Shown here: positions 56,523-64,000 of the stretch, one piece after another
Numbering within the stretch: position 1 is the first letter of the stretch
Layout of the letters: every line of letters starts with the position of its first letter
DNA from: Rhodobacterales bacterium 32-67-9
GTDB lineage: Bacteria; Pseudomonadota; Alphaproteobacteria; Rhodobacterales; Rhodobacteraceae
Direction: 5' to 3'
Assembly: GCA_002280515.1 (NCBI GenBank)
Contig: NCEA01000031.1
Coordinates: 1-64,000, forward strand
Length of the DNA: 64,000 nucleotides
Notes under the pieces: generated by a model
The model's database searches: none
The model's input: only the letters and a program-made list of their open reading frames with translations
Told to the model about the DNA's origin: nothing
Made by a program: the position numbers and the translations under genes

Positions 56523-57655
56523 CAGTTTCCGGTAGCGCGGTTCAATGCGTTGGCTGAATTGGCCGTTCCGGTCAGGGCCGCCAGCGTCTTGCTCCACTGC
56601 ACATAGGGCGCTTCGGTGACATAGATCGTGTCATTGTCGCGGATCATGAAGTCGCGGGCGTTGAAGATCCCGCTCGGCTGGGTGAGGTCGAGCACATAGG
56701 CCATCCGCACCGGCTCGGTGATGTCGCTGCGCCTGAGGACCGTGTTGGCGATGTCCGGGGTCTCGTCACGCAGCACGAAGACGCCGGTCGGGTCGGCCAA
56801 ATTGGTCGAGAGCCCGCCAACCTGGGCGATCGCCTCGACCACGGAGAGATGCTGGTTCTCGAACTGGACGCGGTTCTGCCCGCCCATCGCCCCCATCGCG
56901 GTGAAGGCGCGCTGGTCCTCCTCGACCAGGATCACGTCGCCGGGGCGGAGAGCCACGTCCATGCGCGGATTGGAATAGAGATCCTTGAGCCAGATCGTGC
57001 CGGTATGGGAGCCCCGTGTGATCGTCACCTGGGCAATCTCGGGTTCGATGACGACGCCGCCGGCCTTGGCCAACATCGCCGAGAGCGTACGGGTCGGCCG
57101 CTCGATTGGATAGACGCCCTGGCCACCGACGCCGCCCATGACCGAGACGGTTGCGCCGTCGCCGGCGATGCGGGCGACGGTGACCTGCGGGTCGGGCGTC
57201 TGCGAGTCGAGCTTGGTGGTGATGATCCGGCGCAATCCTTCCGGCGTGTTGCCGGCGGCCCTGATCCGGCCGGCATAGGGCACGAAGATATAGCCTTCGC
57301 CATCGACCTGCACCTCGTTCAGAGCGGTCGAGTTGACGCCCTGGTCCGCCAGAAGCCCGTTGTCGACGTTTTCCCAGATGGTGAGGCCGAGAACATCCCC
57401 CGGCCGGATGTCATCGGAGCCGACGACACCGGCGCCGAGAAAGCCGTTGGTGAAGCCAAGCTCGGGCGTCACGGAAGCCGCACGGGCGACATCGGCATCG
57501 ACGGCGACGACGAAGGCGTCGCCCTTCTGTTCGACCGAGCTTTTGAAGAGTTCGCGCTTGTTGGGACCGGATCGCGGAAGGCCACAGCCCGAAAGGCCCG
57601 CAATGGCGAGAAGCAAGACCAGCGATCTGGTCCAGCGGGACGTGACGGGTTTCAC
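56522..57655 (-). CDS. Polysaccharide export outer-membrane lipoprotein (KpsD/Wza family)
   Basis: This 377-aa protein has a lipoprotein signal ending in the lipobox LSGC (Cys about 24). Its Poly_export and SLBB-type domains include RPGDVLGLTIWE, GEGYIFVPYAGRIRAAG and LRPGDVILVEEDQRAF. It forms the outer-membrane channel of capsule export. The start is GTG with AAAGAGGAG upstream. It is translationally coupled to kpsC. The inner-membrane transporter kpsMT/E is not in the window. Confidence 0.9.
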   Translation of the reverse strand: MKPVTSRWTRSLVLLLAIAGLSGCGLPRSGPNKRELFKSSVEQKGDAFVVAVDADVARAASVTPELGFTNGFLGAGVVGSDDIRPGDVLGLTIWENVDNGLLADQGVNSTALNEVQVDGEGYIFVPYAGRIRAAGNTPEGLRRIITTKLDSQTPDPQVTVARIAGDGATVSVMGGVGGQGVYPIERPTRTLSAMLAKAGGVVIEPEIAQVTITRGSHTGTIWLKDLYSNPRMDVALRPGDVILVEEDQRAFTAMGAMGGQNRVQFENQHLSVVEAIAQVGGLSTNLADPTGVFVLRDETPDIANTVLRRSDITEPVRMAYVLDLTQPSGIFNARDFMIRDNDTIYVTEAPYVQWSKTLAALTGTANSANALNRATGN

Positions 57656-57733
57656 TTCTCGGGCTCCTCTTTAACGAAACTGCCTCGAATTTTTGTCGAG
57701 CGTAGTTGCGGTGTGGAAAAAATGCCAGTCATT

Positions 57734-59032
57734 CTATTCCACCGCAACCAACTGTTGCCGAGGTGCCGCTTTGCCGGAGACCAGCGCATCATAGGGATCC
57801 TCCGCCGCCAGGATCATGTCGACCGCCTGGCGGAGCAGGAAGCGCCGCCCGCGGGCCGAGTAGAAACCGCCCGGAATCTGCGAGGTTTCCAGAAGATAAT
57901 GGCGGTAGTCGCGGTAGGCGCGCTGGTCGGGCCGGCGCGGCGCCGCGAAGAAGTCCGGCAGCGGTTGGAACGAGACGAATTCGGGCTTGCTGTAGACCGC
58001 GCGCCCGAACGCCCTGAGCGGCAGGCCGCGCCAGAGGACCTGCTGGCCAGAGGTCGAGTTCACCGTAACGGCGCTGCGCGCCCCGTCGAGAAGCCGGGCA
58101 AGCTTGCCGCCCCGGACGAAATGCACCCGCTCGGCGATGCCGAGCCTTCGCGCGGTGTCGCGGATGGCCGGGGCGATGTTGGCGCGGCCGTCCTCCAGCG
58201 GATGGGCCTTGAAGACGATGTGATGGTGGCGCGGCGCCCCCGCCGCGAACCCGTCGAGGCAGAGGACGAGGAAATCGGTCATCGACGCGAAATCGGAATG
58301 CGCCCGGAAACTCGCGTCGTGTTCAAGTTGCAGGAGGACGAGATGATAGGGGAAACCGCCGAAGCGGATCCGCCAGGTCGCCGCCCAACGCTCAATCCGG
58401 TGCACCGGCATCATCAGGAGCCGCCTGAGGTAAAGCCGGAATTCCTGGCCAACGCTCAGGTCGCGATGGGGCCGGAAGTTGCGGTATCGGCCATTCATCG
58501 CCATCACGAAGAAATGGTAGAGCGCGCCGTAGAAGACATGTTCGCGCATGTCGCCCCAGCGCGCCGGCGCCTTCGGCATCTCCATTTCGGAGCGTTCGAG
58601 CGCGGTCCGCATCTCGGACAGCGACATCGACATCAGCCGCGAATTGCCGTTCGAGCCGTCGCGCTCGTAGGTTGCCCAGTAGGGTCTGAGGTAGCCTTCC
58701 TCGAATACGTGAACGGTGATGCCACGGGCGCGGGCGGCGGCGATGGCTTTCGCATGGATCGGTCGCGAGTCGCCGTAGAGCACCAGATCGGTGATGCCCT
58801 TCTCCGCAAAGATCCCATCGCAGACCGACGGCCAGTCCTCGGGTGTCCCGGTATGGGCGATAAAGCCGTCGCGGTCGGAAAAGACCTCGTCACCCCGGTT
58901 GAAGCCGACGCGCCATACCTCGGCCCCGGCTTTGCGGAGCAGACCACCCAACTGGCGGAAGAACGGCCCGTGTGGCCCCTGAAGCATCAGGACCCGGCGC
59001 GCCGTCTGGCTGGTTCGGTTATGAATGCTCAC
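57734..59032 (-). CDS. kpsS: Capsule biosynthesis protein KpsS
   Basis: A 432-aa capsule-synthesis-family protein from GTG 59032 (VSIHNRTSQTARRVLMLQG). It has VFEEGYLRPYWATYERDG and HIVFKAHPLEDGRANI, and STSGQQVLWRGLP, as in KpsS. In-frame ATGs at 59065 and 59107 are less convincing. It is first in the kpsS-export-kpsC unit, which lies opposite the flanking rib genes. KpsS and KpsC make the Kdo linker together. Confidence 0.88.
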   Translation of the reverse strand: MSIHNRTSQTARRVLMLQGPHGPFFRQLGGLLRKAGAEVWRVGFNRGDEVFSDRDGFIAHTGTPEDWPSVCDGIFAEKGITDLVLYGDSRPIHAKAIAAARARGITVHVFEEGYLRPYWATYERDGSNGNSRLMSMSLSEMRTALERSEMEMPKAPARWGDMREHVFYGALYHFFVMAMNGRYRNFRPHRDLSVGQEFRLYLRRLLMMPVHRIERWAATWRIRFGGFPYHLVLLQLEHDASFRAHSDFASMTDFLVLCLDGFAAGAPRHHHIVFKAHPLEDGRANIAPAIRDTARRLGIAERVHFVRGGKLARLLDGARSAVTVNSTSGQQVLWRGLPLRAFGRAVYSKPEFVSFQPLPDFFAAPRRPDQRAYRDYRHYLLETSQIPGGFYSARGRRFLLRQAVDMILAAEDPYDALVSGKAAPRQQLVAVE

Positions 59033-59211
59033 GCGTCTATCCGTCCTCCGCCGGACCGGCGCCATCTTCTGACGTCTTTTCGGCCGGCTGTCACGATGAA
59101 ACCGCATAACAGGTGGTTGCGGCAGTACTATGGCCCCTGCGCCGGTGGCGCGGCGGGGCTCTTGCGGTGCAATCGAGCAGGGGCTAGGCAGGAGGCAAAG
59201 GGAGTGCCGCG

Positions 59212-59820
59212 ATGTTCACAGGGATCATCACCGATATCGGCGAGGTTGTCGCGCTGCGGCAGAAGGGCGATCTCGGCGCCCGGATCGCCACCGATTATCC
59301 GGTGTCGGGAATCGATATCGGCGCCTCGATCGCCTGCGACGGGGTTTGCCTGACGGTGGTGGCCACCGGCGAAGAGCCGCGTGGCTGGTTCGAGGTGGAG
59401 ATTTCCGCCGAGACGGTCTCGAAGACCAATATCGGCGGTAATGGCTGGCATCCGGGCAAACGGCTCAACCTCGAACGGGCGCTGAAGGTCGGCGACGAGC
59501 TGGGCGGCCATATCGTCTCGGGCCATGTCGACGGTGTTGCCGAAATCGTGGCGATGCGGGACGAGGGCGACAGCACCCGGTTCACCTTCCGCGCGCCCGA
59601 GGCGCTGGCGGGGTTCATCGCGCAGAAAGGGTCGGTCGCGCTGAATGGTACCTCACTGACCGTGAACGAGGTCGCGGGCGCCGAGTTCGGCGTCAACATC
59701 ATCCCGCATACCAAGGCGGTAACAACCTGGGGACAGGCGAAGGTCGGCGACCTCGTCAACCTCGAGATCGACACGCTGGCGCGCTACGTCGCACGGCTTC
59801 AGGACTGGGCCGGGCGGTGA
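59212..59820 (+). CDS. ribE: Riboflavin synthase alpha chain
   Basis: This 202-aa enzyme has two repeated lumazine-binding barrels (MFTGIITDIGEV at the N-terminus, VSGHVDGVAEI starting the second repeat). It makes riboflavin from two lumazine molecules. The downstream gene starts inside its stop (GTGA). It is divergent from kpsS across about 180 bp, in which I found no FMN riboswitch. Confidence 0.94.
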   Translation: MFTGIITDIGEVVALRQKGDLGARIATDYPVSGIDIGASIACDGVCLTVVATGEEPRGWFEVEISAETVSKTNIGGNGWHPGKRLNLERALKVGDELGGHIVSGHVDGVAEIVAMRDEGDSTRFTFRAPEALAGFIAQKGSVALNGTSLTVNEVAGAEFGVNIIPHTKAVTTWGQAKVGDLVNLEIDTLARYVARLQDWAGR

Positions 59821-60410
59821 GCGGGCCGGGCCATAACGGTGGCCCGACGCTCGAGGCCGGCGGAAGCTGGCGCCGGCATTGCTGGCGCGCGGCGCGGGCC
59901 GACCTAATGCCGAAGCTGCCGCTTGAAGTGGTGCGCCTGCGCGTGAAGCGCGCCGCCGAGATCGGGCTCGACTACAAGACCTATGCCGGGGTGCGCGCCG
60001 CGACGGGGCACGACCTTGTCGCCTTCCTCTTCTCGACCAACGCGCTCCGGCTCTTGCGCGAGGGCGACCGGATGCCGGGTGCCGATGCCGAACGGCTCGC
60101 GCGGGCGCGCCATATCGGCCGGCTGGTCGCAGTGCAGCCGCCGCTCGATCCTGGCCGGGTGCGGCAGGGGCTGGCGGAGCAGGGTGTCGCGCTCGACGCT
60201 ACGGGCCGTGCGCCCGGCATCGCGCTTGGCTGGGGCGAGACGCGCCGTGCGCTCCTTGACCTTCTGGGCGAGGTCCGGGCACCGGCCGACCGGGTTCTGG
60301 TGATCGGCGAGACGGCGCTTGAACGCGACTGGGCCGGGATCGGCCGGATGGCCGGCTTCCTGCCAGCCGCGCGCTACTTCGGCGCCGGTGCGACGGCGTC
60401 GAACTGGTAA
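59817..60410 (+). CDS. Unknown protein coupled to ribE
   Basis: This 197-aa protein starts with GTG in the ribE stop codon (MSGPGHNGGPTLEAGG). It has no membrane segments or recognised domain. Basic-rich helices (LRVKRAAEIGLDYKTYAGVR) and a C-terminal segment from ADRVLVIGETALERDW are visible. Length, codon use and an overlapped start argue that it is a real gene. A role in riboflavin supply or regulation is only implied by position. Confidence 0.7.
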   Translation: MSGPGHNGGPTLEAGGSWRRHCWRAARADLMPKLPLEVVRLRVKRAAEIGLDYKTYAGVRAATGHDLVAFLFSTNALRLLREGDRMPGADAERLARARHIGRLVAVQPPLDPGRVRQGLAEQGVALDATGRAPGIALGWGETRRALLDLLGEVRAPADRVLVIGETALERDWAGIGRMAGFLPAARYFGAGATASNW

Positions 60411-60426
60411 GCGTCGCCTCCGCACT

Positions 60427-60447
60427 GGCCAAAGCCCGGCCTTTGGT
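60427..60447 (+). other. Small hairpin upstream of ribB
   Basis: CCAAAG and CTTTGG pair around a GC-rich 6-nt loop within the 76-bp gap between the unknown gene and ribB. It could affect translation or be an internal processing site. The rest of the gap holds nothing recognisable. Confidence 0.3.
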
Positions 60448-60486
60448 CTATCGGGGCGGCGGGGATGCTCTAGACATGGCAACATC

Positions 60487-61581
60487 ATGACCGAAGATCT
60501 GAAAGCCGCAATTTCCTCCACCGAGGAAATCATCGACGAGGCGCGCAATGGCCGCATGTTCATCCTCGTCGACCACGAGGACCGCGAGAACGAGGGAGAC
60601 CTCGTCATTCCCGCGCAGATGTGCACGCCCGACGCGATCAATTTCATGGCGACGCACGGGCGCGGCCTGATCTGTCTGACGCTGACCGCCCGGCGGATCG
60701 AGGCGCTTGGCCTGCAACTGATGTCGACGAAGAACTCGTCGCGGCACGAGACCGCCTTCACCGTCTCGATCGAGGCGCGCGAGGGTGTGTCGACCGGGAT
60801 TTCGGCGCATGACCGGGCGCTGACCGTCGCCGTGGCCATCGACCCGACCAAGGGGCCGGCCGACATCGCCACGCCGGGCCACATCTTCCCCCTGCGCGCC
60901 CGCGACGGCGGCGTGCTGGTCCGCGCCGGCCATACCGAGGCCGCCGTCGACGTGAGCCGCCTTGCCGGGCTCAACCCTTCGGGTGTGATCTGCGAGATCA
61001 TGAACGAGGACGGCACCATGGCGCGGCTCCCCGACCTCGTCGCCTTCGCGCAGAGGCACGGGCTGAAGATCGGCAGCATCTCCGAACTCATCGCCTATCG
61101 CCGGCGCCACGACAATCTGGTGCGCGAGACGATGACGAAGACCGTGACCTCCGCCCATGGCGGCGACTGGGTGATGCGGGTCTTCACCGACCAGACCGAG
61201 GGAACGGAGCATGTCGTGCTGACCAAGGGCGACATCACCACGCCGGAACCGGTGCTGGTGCGGACCCATTCGCTGAACGTGCTCGAGGATGTGCTGGCGC
61301 TTGGCCCCGCGCCCGAAGGCGAACTGGCGCGTGCGATGAAGATCATTGCCAAGGAGGGACGCGGGGCGGTCTGCCTTTTCCGCGACCCGAAGGCCAAGCT
61401 CGTGACCGAGGAAGAGGACGGGCCGCGCACCATCAAGCAGACCGGGCTTGGCGCGCAGATCCTTTCCACGATGGGGCTCAAGGAACTGATCCTGCTGACG
61501 GATTCTCCTCTGACGCGGTATGTCGGCCTCGATGCCTACGACCTGACCATTACGGGCACCCGCCCGATCACCGAGGGCTGA
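60487..61581 (+). CDS. ribB: DHBP synthase with degenerate GTP cyclohydrolase II domain (RibBX type)
   Basis: The first half of this 364-aa protein is DHBP synthase: EEIIDEARNGRMFILVDHED with the DRENEGD acidic loop, and the end GHTEAAVDVSRLAG plus ICEIMNEDGTMARLPDL. The second half aligns with GTP cyclohydrolase II but lacks its zinc cysteines: VLVRTHSLNVLEDVLALG replaces the expected Cys-containing SGD...RCDCG block, and QEGRG is altered. The second domain is probably inactive, as in known RibBX variants, so a separate ribA is expected elsewhere. RibH follows directly. Confidence 0.9.
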   Translation: MTEDLKAAISSTEEIIDEARNGRMFILVDHEDRENEGDLVIPAQMCTPDAINFMATHGRGLICLTLTARRIEALGLQLMSTKNSSRHETAFTVSIEAREGVSTGISAHDRALTVAVAIDPTKGPADIATPGHIFPLRARDGGVLVRAGHTEAAVDVSRLAGLNPSGVICEIMNEDGTMARLPDLVAFAQRHGLKIGSISELIAYRRRHDNLVRETMTKTVTSAHGGDWVMRVFTDQTEGTEHVVLTKGDITTPEPVLVRTHSLNVLEDVLALGPAPEGELARAMKIIAKEGRGAVCLFRDPKAKLVTEEEDGPRTIKQTGLGAQILSTMGLKELILLTDSPLTRYVGLDAYDLTITGTRPITEG

Positions 61582-61584
61582 GGC

Positions 61585-62136
61585 ATGGCGACCGCGGAAA
61601 CACACCACACGCTCGCCCTGCCGGCATTCGACCGGAAGGTGCGGCTTCTGATCGTCGTCGCACCCTATTACAAGGACATCGCCGACAACCTCGTCGCCGG
61701 TGCCAGGGCGGTAGCGGCGGAGGCGGGGGCCGAGGCCGATCTGGTCGAGGTGCCGGGTGCCCTGGAAATTCCGACCGCGATCGGGCTGGCGGGCCGGATG
61801 GCGGACTACGACGGGTTCGTGGCGCTCGGCTGCATCATCCGGGGCGAGACGACGCATTACGACACGGTCTGCAACGACAGTTCGCGCGGTCTGATGACGC
61901 TGGGCCTCAGCGGTATCTGCATCGGCAACGGCATCCTGACGGTCGAGAACCGCCGGCAGGCCGAGGTGCGCGCCGATCCGGCGGACCAGAACAAGGGCGG
62001 CGGCGCCGCTGCGGCGGCCTTGCATCTCATCGCGCTTTCGCGCAGATGGGCGCGCCAGACGAAAGGCATCGGGTTCAAGCCTGCAGGCGAGGAATTCCGC
62101 ATCGCCGGTGACACCGAAGGACCCTCCCGCGCATGA
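61585..62136 (+). CDS. ribH: 6,7-dimethyl-8-ribityllumazine synthase
   Basis: This 183-aa lumazine synthase has VVAPYYKDIADNL, EVPGALEIP, LGCIIRGETTHYD and the catalytic-His region. It condenses the DHBP-derived butanone phosphate with the pyrimidine. It lies 3 bp after ribB and overlaps nusB by four bases, so ribB-ribH-nusB are co-translated. Confidence 0.93.
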   Translation: MATAETHHTLALPAFDRKVRLLIVVAPYYKDIADNLVAGARAVAAEAGAEADLVEVPGALEIPTAIGLAGRMADYDGFVALGCIIRGETTHYDTVCNDSSRGLMTLGLSGICIGNGILTVENRRQAEVRADPADQNKGGGAAAAALHLIALSRRWARQTKGIGFKPAGEEFRIAGDTEGPSRA

Positions 62137-62612
62137 GCGACGACCGAAAGCTGACCCTCGCCGAAAAGCGCCAGATGAAATCCGCCGCCCGGCTTTACGC
62201 CGTGCAGGCGCTCTTTCAGATGGAGGCGGCGGGCCAGACCGTCGACAAGGTCTCGCGCGAGTTCGAGACACATCGCTTCGGCGCGGTCTACGAGGATGAC
62301 GAGATGGCCGAAGGCGATCTCGGTCTCTTTCGCAAGACGGTCGAGGACGCGGTCAACTGGCAGGCGCAGATCGACCAGATGACCGACCGGGCGCTGGTGG
62401 CGAAATGGCCGATCGACCGGATCGACCCGGTGCTGCGCGCGCTCTTCCGCGCCGCCGGGGCGGAGCTTCTGGCCGAGGAAACACCGGCCAAGGTGGTGAT
62501 CAACGAATTCGTCGATATCGCCCGGGCGTTCTTTCCGGACGGGAAGGAACCGAAGTTCGTCAACGCCGTCCTCGACCACATGGCGCGCGAGGCGCGGCCG
62601 GAGGCGTTCTGA
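62133..62612 (+). CDS. nusB: Transcription antitermination factor NusB
   Basis: This 159-aa all-helical protein begins RKLTLAEKRQMKSAARLYAVQALFQ and ends VNAVLDHMAREAR, both typical of NusB. NusB with S10 acts on boxA RNA in rRNA transcription. Its place behind ribH is conserved in many bacteria. Confidence 0.9.
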   Translation: MSDDRKLTLAEKRQMKSAARLYAVQALFQMEAAGQTVDKVSREFETHRFGAVYEDDEMAEGDLGLFRKTVEDAVNWQAQIDQMTDRALVAKWPIDRIDPVLRALFRAAGAELLAEETPAKVVINEFVDIARAFFPDGKEPKFVNAVLDHMAREARPEAF

Positions 62613-62739
62613 CCCGCACGGCATGAGGGGCAGCGTTCCGCACCTCGGCATATTCCGGCCCGGCTGACCGCGCTGCGACAGGATGCCTCTGGGAATCGGC
62701 GTGCGGACTGCTAGATTGAAGCTGAAGGGAGACTTCGCG

Positions 62740-63060
62740 ATGCCCGCACTTGTCCGTCTCTACATCCGCAACGTGATCGCCGGGTTCGTGCTGTCGGCCA
62801 TCTTCGTCGGCGCCCTTCTCTGGCTCAATGTCGCCAATCTCTGGCACCTGATCTCGACCTCGCCGCAGGGATGGATCGCGGTCCTGATGCTCTTCGTCTT
62901 CAACGGCATCGTCTTTGCAGGCGTTCAGTTCGCCATCGCCATCATGCGGATGGAGCGCAAGGAAGGGAGCGGCGGCGGCAAGCTTTCCGGCGTTGGCCAC
63001 CGCGCCGAGCCGGTGCCGGTTGTCGCCACCGTCACGAACGGGCGCCGCCGGCCTCAGTAA
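62740..63060 (+). CDS. Small membrane protein of unknown function
   Basis: This 106-aa protein has two hydrophobic segments (VIAGFVLSAIFVGALLWL and WIAVLMLFVFNGIVFAGVQF) followed by a basic tail of about 35 aa (RMERKEGSGGGKLSG). ATG 62740 has GAAGGGAG upstream. It is likely an inner-membrane protein with a cytoplasmic tail. No family was recognised. It ends shortly before a LysR gene and may not belong to the rib operon. Confidence 0.65.
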   Translation: MPALVRLYIRNVIAGFVLSAIFVGALLWLNVANLWHLISTSPQGWIAVLMLFVFNGIVFAGVQFAIAIMRMERKEGSGGGKLSGVGHRAEPVPVVATVTNGRRRPQ

Positions 63061-63114
63061 GCCATTCCCATCTGATTTAACCAGTTTGGCCGCCGGGACG
63101 GGGGCATTACCAGC

Positions 63115-63996
63115 ATGGACCTTGCGCTTCTCAAGACCTTCCTCGCCGTGGCCGAAAGCGGATCCTTCGCGTCGGCTTCGGAACGCCTGTTCGTTACCCA
63201 GTCGGCGGTAAGCTTGCGGGTGCAGCGGCTTGAGGAATTGCTCAACCGGCCGCTCTTCCTGCGCTCGCGGGCGGGGGCCGAATTGACGCCGGCGGGCCGA
63301 GAATTCGAAGGCTATGCCATTTCTTTGGTCCAGAACTGGGAAAAGGCCCGCCAGCAGGTCGCGGTGCCCGAAGGGTTTTCCCGCTCTCTCACGATCGGGG
63401 CGCAGATATCACTCTGGCCGCGGCTAGGCTTCAAATGGGTTGACGCGCTCAAGACCCGTGAACCGTTTCTTGGCCTGCGCTGCGAGGTCGGGGTTCCCGA
63501 AATCCTCACCCGGTCGATGACCGAAGGCGTCATGCAGATCGCGTTGACCTACAGCCCGACCCTCAGGCCGGGCATGGTCGTGGAAAAGGTGCTGGACGAG
63601 GATCTCGTCCTCGCCGCGAGCTGGGAAGACCCGAGGATCGACGACCTGAGCGGCCGCTATGTCTATGTCGACTGGGGGGCGGACTTCTTCCAGTTCCATA
63701 ACCGGGCATTGCCGGACCTGTCGAATCCCGGATTGACCCTTGCAATGGGCTCGCTCGCGGCGCGTTACCTCGTGGACCGGGAGTTCGCTGCCTTCCTTCC
63801 GGCCCGGTATGTGAAGCGCTATGTCGAACGTGACCAGCTTTTCGTGGTGGCCGGTGCGCCGGTCTATACGCAAACGGTGTGGTCGGTCTGGCGCGACGAC
63901 CTCGATGAAGACATGGCCGCTGTTGCGCATGAAACACTGCACGGCGTGGTCGCGGTCGCCGAGGCCGATATCGAGAATGTCATCGACCTGATCTGA
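63115..63996 (+). CDS. LysR-family regulator (HdfR-like)
   Basis: This 293-aa LysR protein has the N-terminal recognition helix FVTQSAVSLRVQRLEELL and a substrate-binding domain (SRSLTIGAQISLWPRLGF onwards). The ending is complete at 63996, just inside the window. The closest named relatives in my judgement are HdfR-type regulators. No target gene is adjacent, except a possible gene to the right of the window. Confidence 0.85.
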   Translation: MDLALLKTFLAVAESGSFASASERLFVTQSAVSLRVQRLEELLNRPLFLRSRAGAELTPAGREFEGYAISLVQNWEKARQQVAVPEGFSRSLTIGAQISLWPRLGFKWVDALKTREPFLGLRCEVGVPEILTRSMTEGVMQIALTYSPTLRPGMVVEKVLDEDLVLAASWEDPRIDDLSGRYVYVDWGADFFQFHNRALPDLSNPGLTLAMGSLAARYLVDREFAAFLPARYVKRYVERDQLFVVAGAPVYTQTVWSVWRDDLDEDMAAVAHETLHGVVAVAEADIENVIDLI

Positions 63997-64000
63997 CCAG

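Noticed and set aside
59033-59211. FMN riboswitch upstream of ribE
   Set aside because: The conserved FMN aptamer blocks are not present in this gap or before ribB.
56849-59353. An 834-codon plus-strand frame across the capsule genes
   Set aside because: It spans three real opposite-strand genes and their gaps and reads like a GC shadow.

Overview
The window is GC-rich DNA with short intergenic gaps, many ATGA/GTGA start-stop overlaps and frequent GTG or TTG starts. Gene content points to an alphaproteobacterium of the Rhodobacterales (Rhodobacteraceae/Paracoccaceae type): heterotetrameric sarcosine oxidase soxBDAG, an Lrp-type PutR next to putA, nrdR-ribD and ribE-ribB-ribH-nusB clusters, KpsC/KpsS capsule genes and the intergenic repeats common in this group. 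This assignment is inference from gene content; no rRNA is present.

Layout. 0-8 kb: an HxlR-type regulator split by an 8-bp tandem repeat, an AsnC/Lrp regulator divergent from an ornithine-type decarboxylase, a DUF2235 hydrolase, a thioesterase, divergent metF/metR and an MFS exporter. 8-16.7 kb: an ABC-F ATPase, a glycerophosphodiesterase, SuhB, a GFA-type protein, a rhomboid protease, and putA with a putR that has an internal deletion. 16.7-27 kb: a tRNA-Leu(UAA) followed by an IS3-type transposase remnant and an accessory block. That block holds an enolase-superfamily enzyme, a MocR regulator, a PuuB-like FAD oxidoreductase, a polyamine-type ABC transporter and a cupin, and it ends in LysR and MFS gene fragments.

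27-37 kb: a parallel beta-helix protein, a UspA/alanine-glycine symporter pair, an ABC exporter, a BON-LysM protein, an acyl-CoA synthetase, and a DCC protein coupled to a saccharopine-dehydrogenase-like/DUF4166 protein. 37-48.5 kb: two orphan TadE/TadG-like genes, the sarcosine oxidase operon, a disrupted dnaG and rpoD. 48.5-52.5 kb: a lone unknown protein, a small secreted protein, a DUF616 protein and a polytopic membrane protein. 52.8-62.7 kb: the riboflavin cluster (nrdR, ribD, ribE, an unknown gene, ribBX, ribH, nusB), interrupted by three capsule export genes on the opposite strand. 62.7-64 kb: a small membrane protein and a LysR regulator.

How the parts fit. SoxBDAG makes glycine and methylene-tetrahydrofolate, and MetF uses methylene-tetrahydrofolate. 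PutA degrades proline. The island looks like a self-contained uptake and oxidation route for an amine or amino-acid-like compound. Three conserved genes (HxlR, putR, dnaG) carry small indels relative to their families. In dnaG, which should be essential, this raises the question of an assembly error. The observations most worth following are the 8-bp repeat frameshift, the putR/dnaG deletions, the catabolic island, the intergenic repeat family that invades the soxD reading frame, and the unknown gene coupled to ribE.
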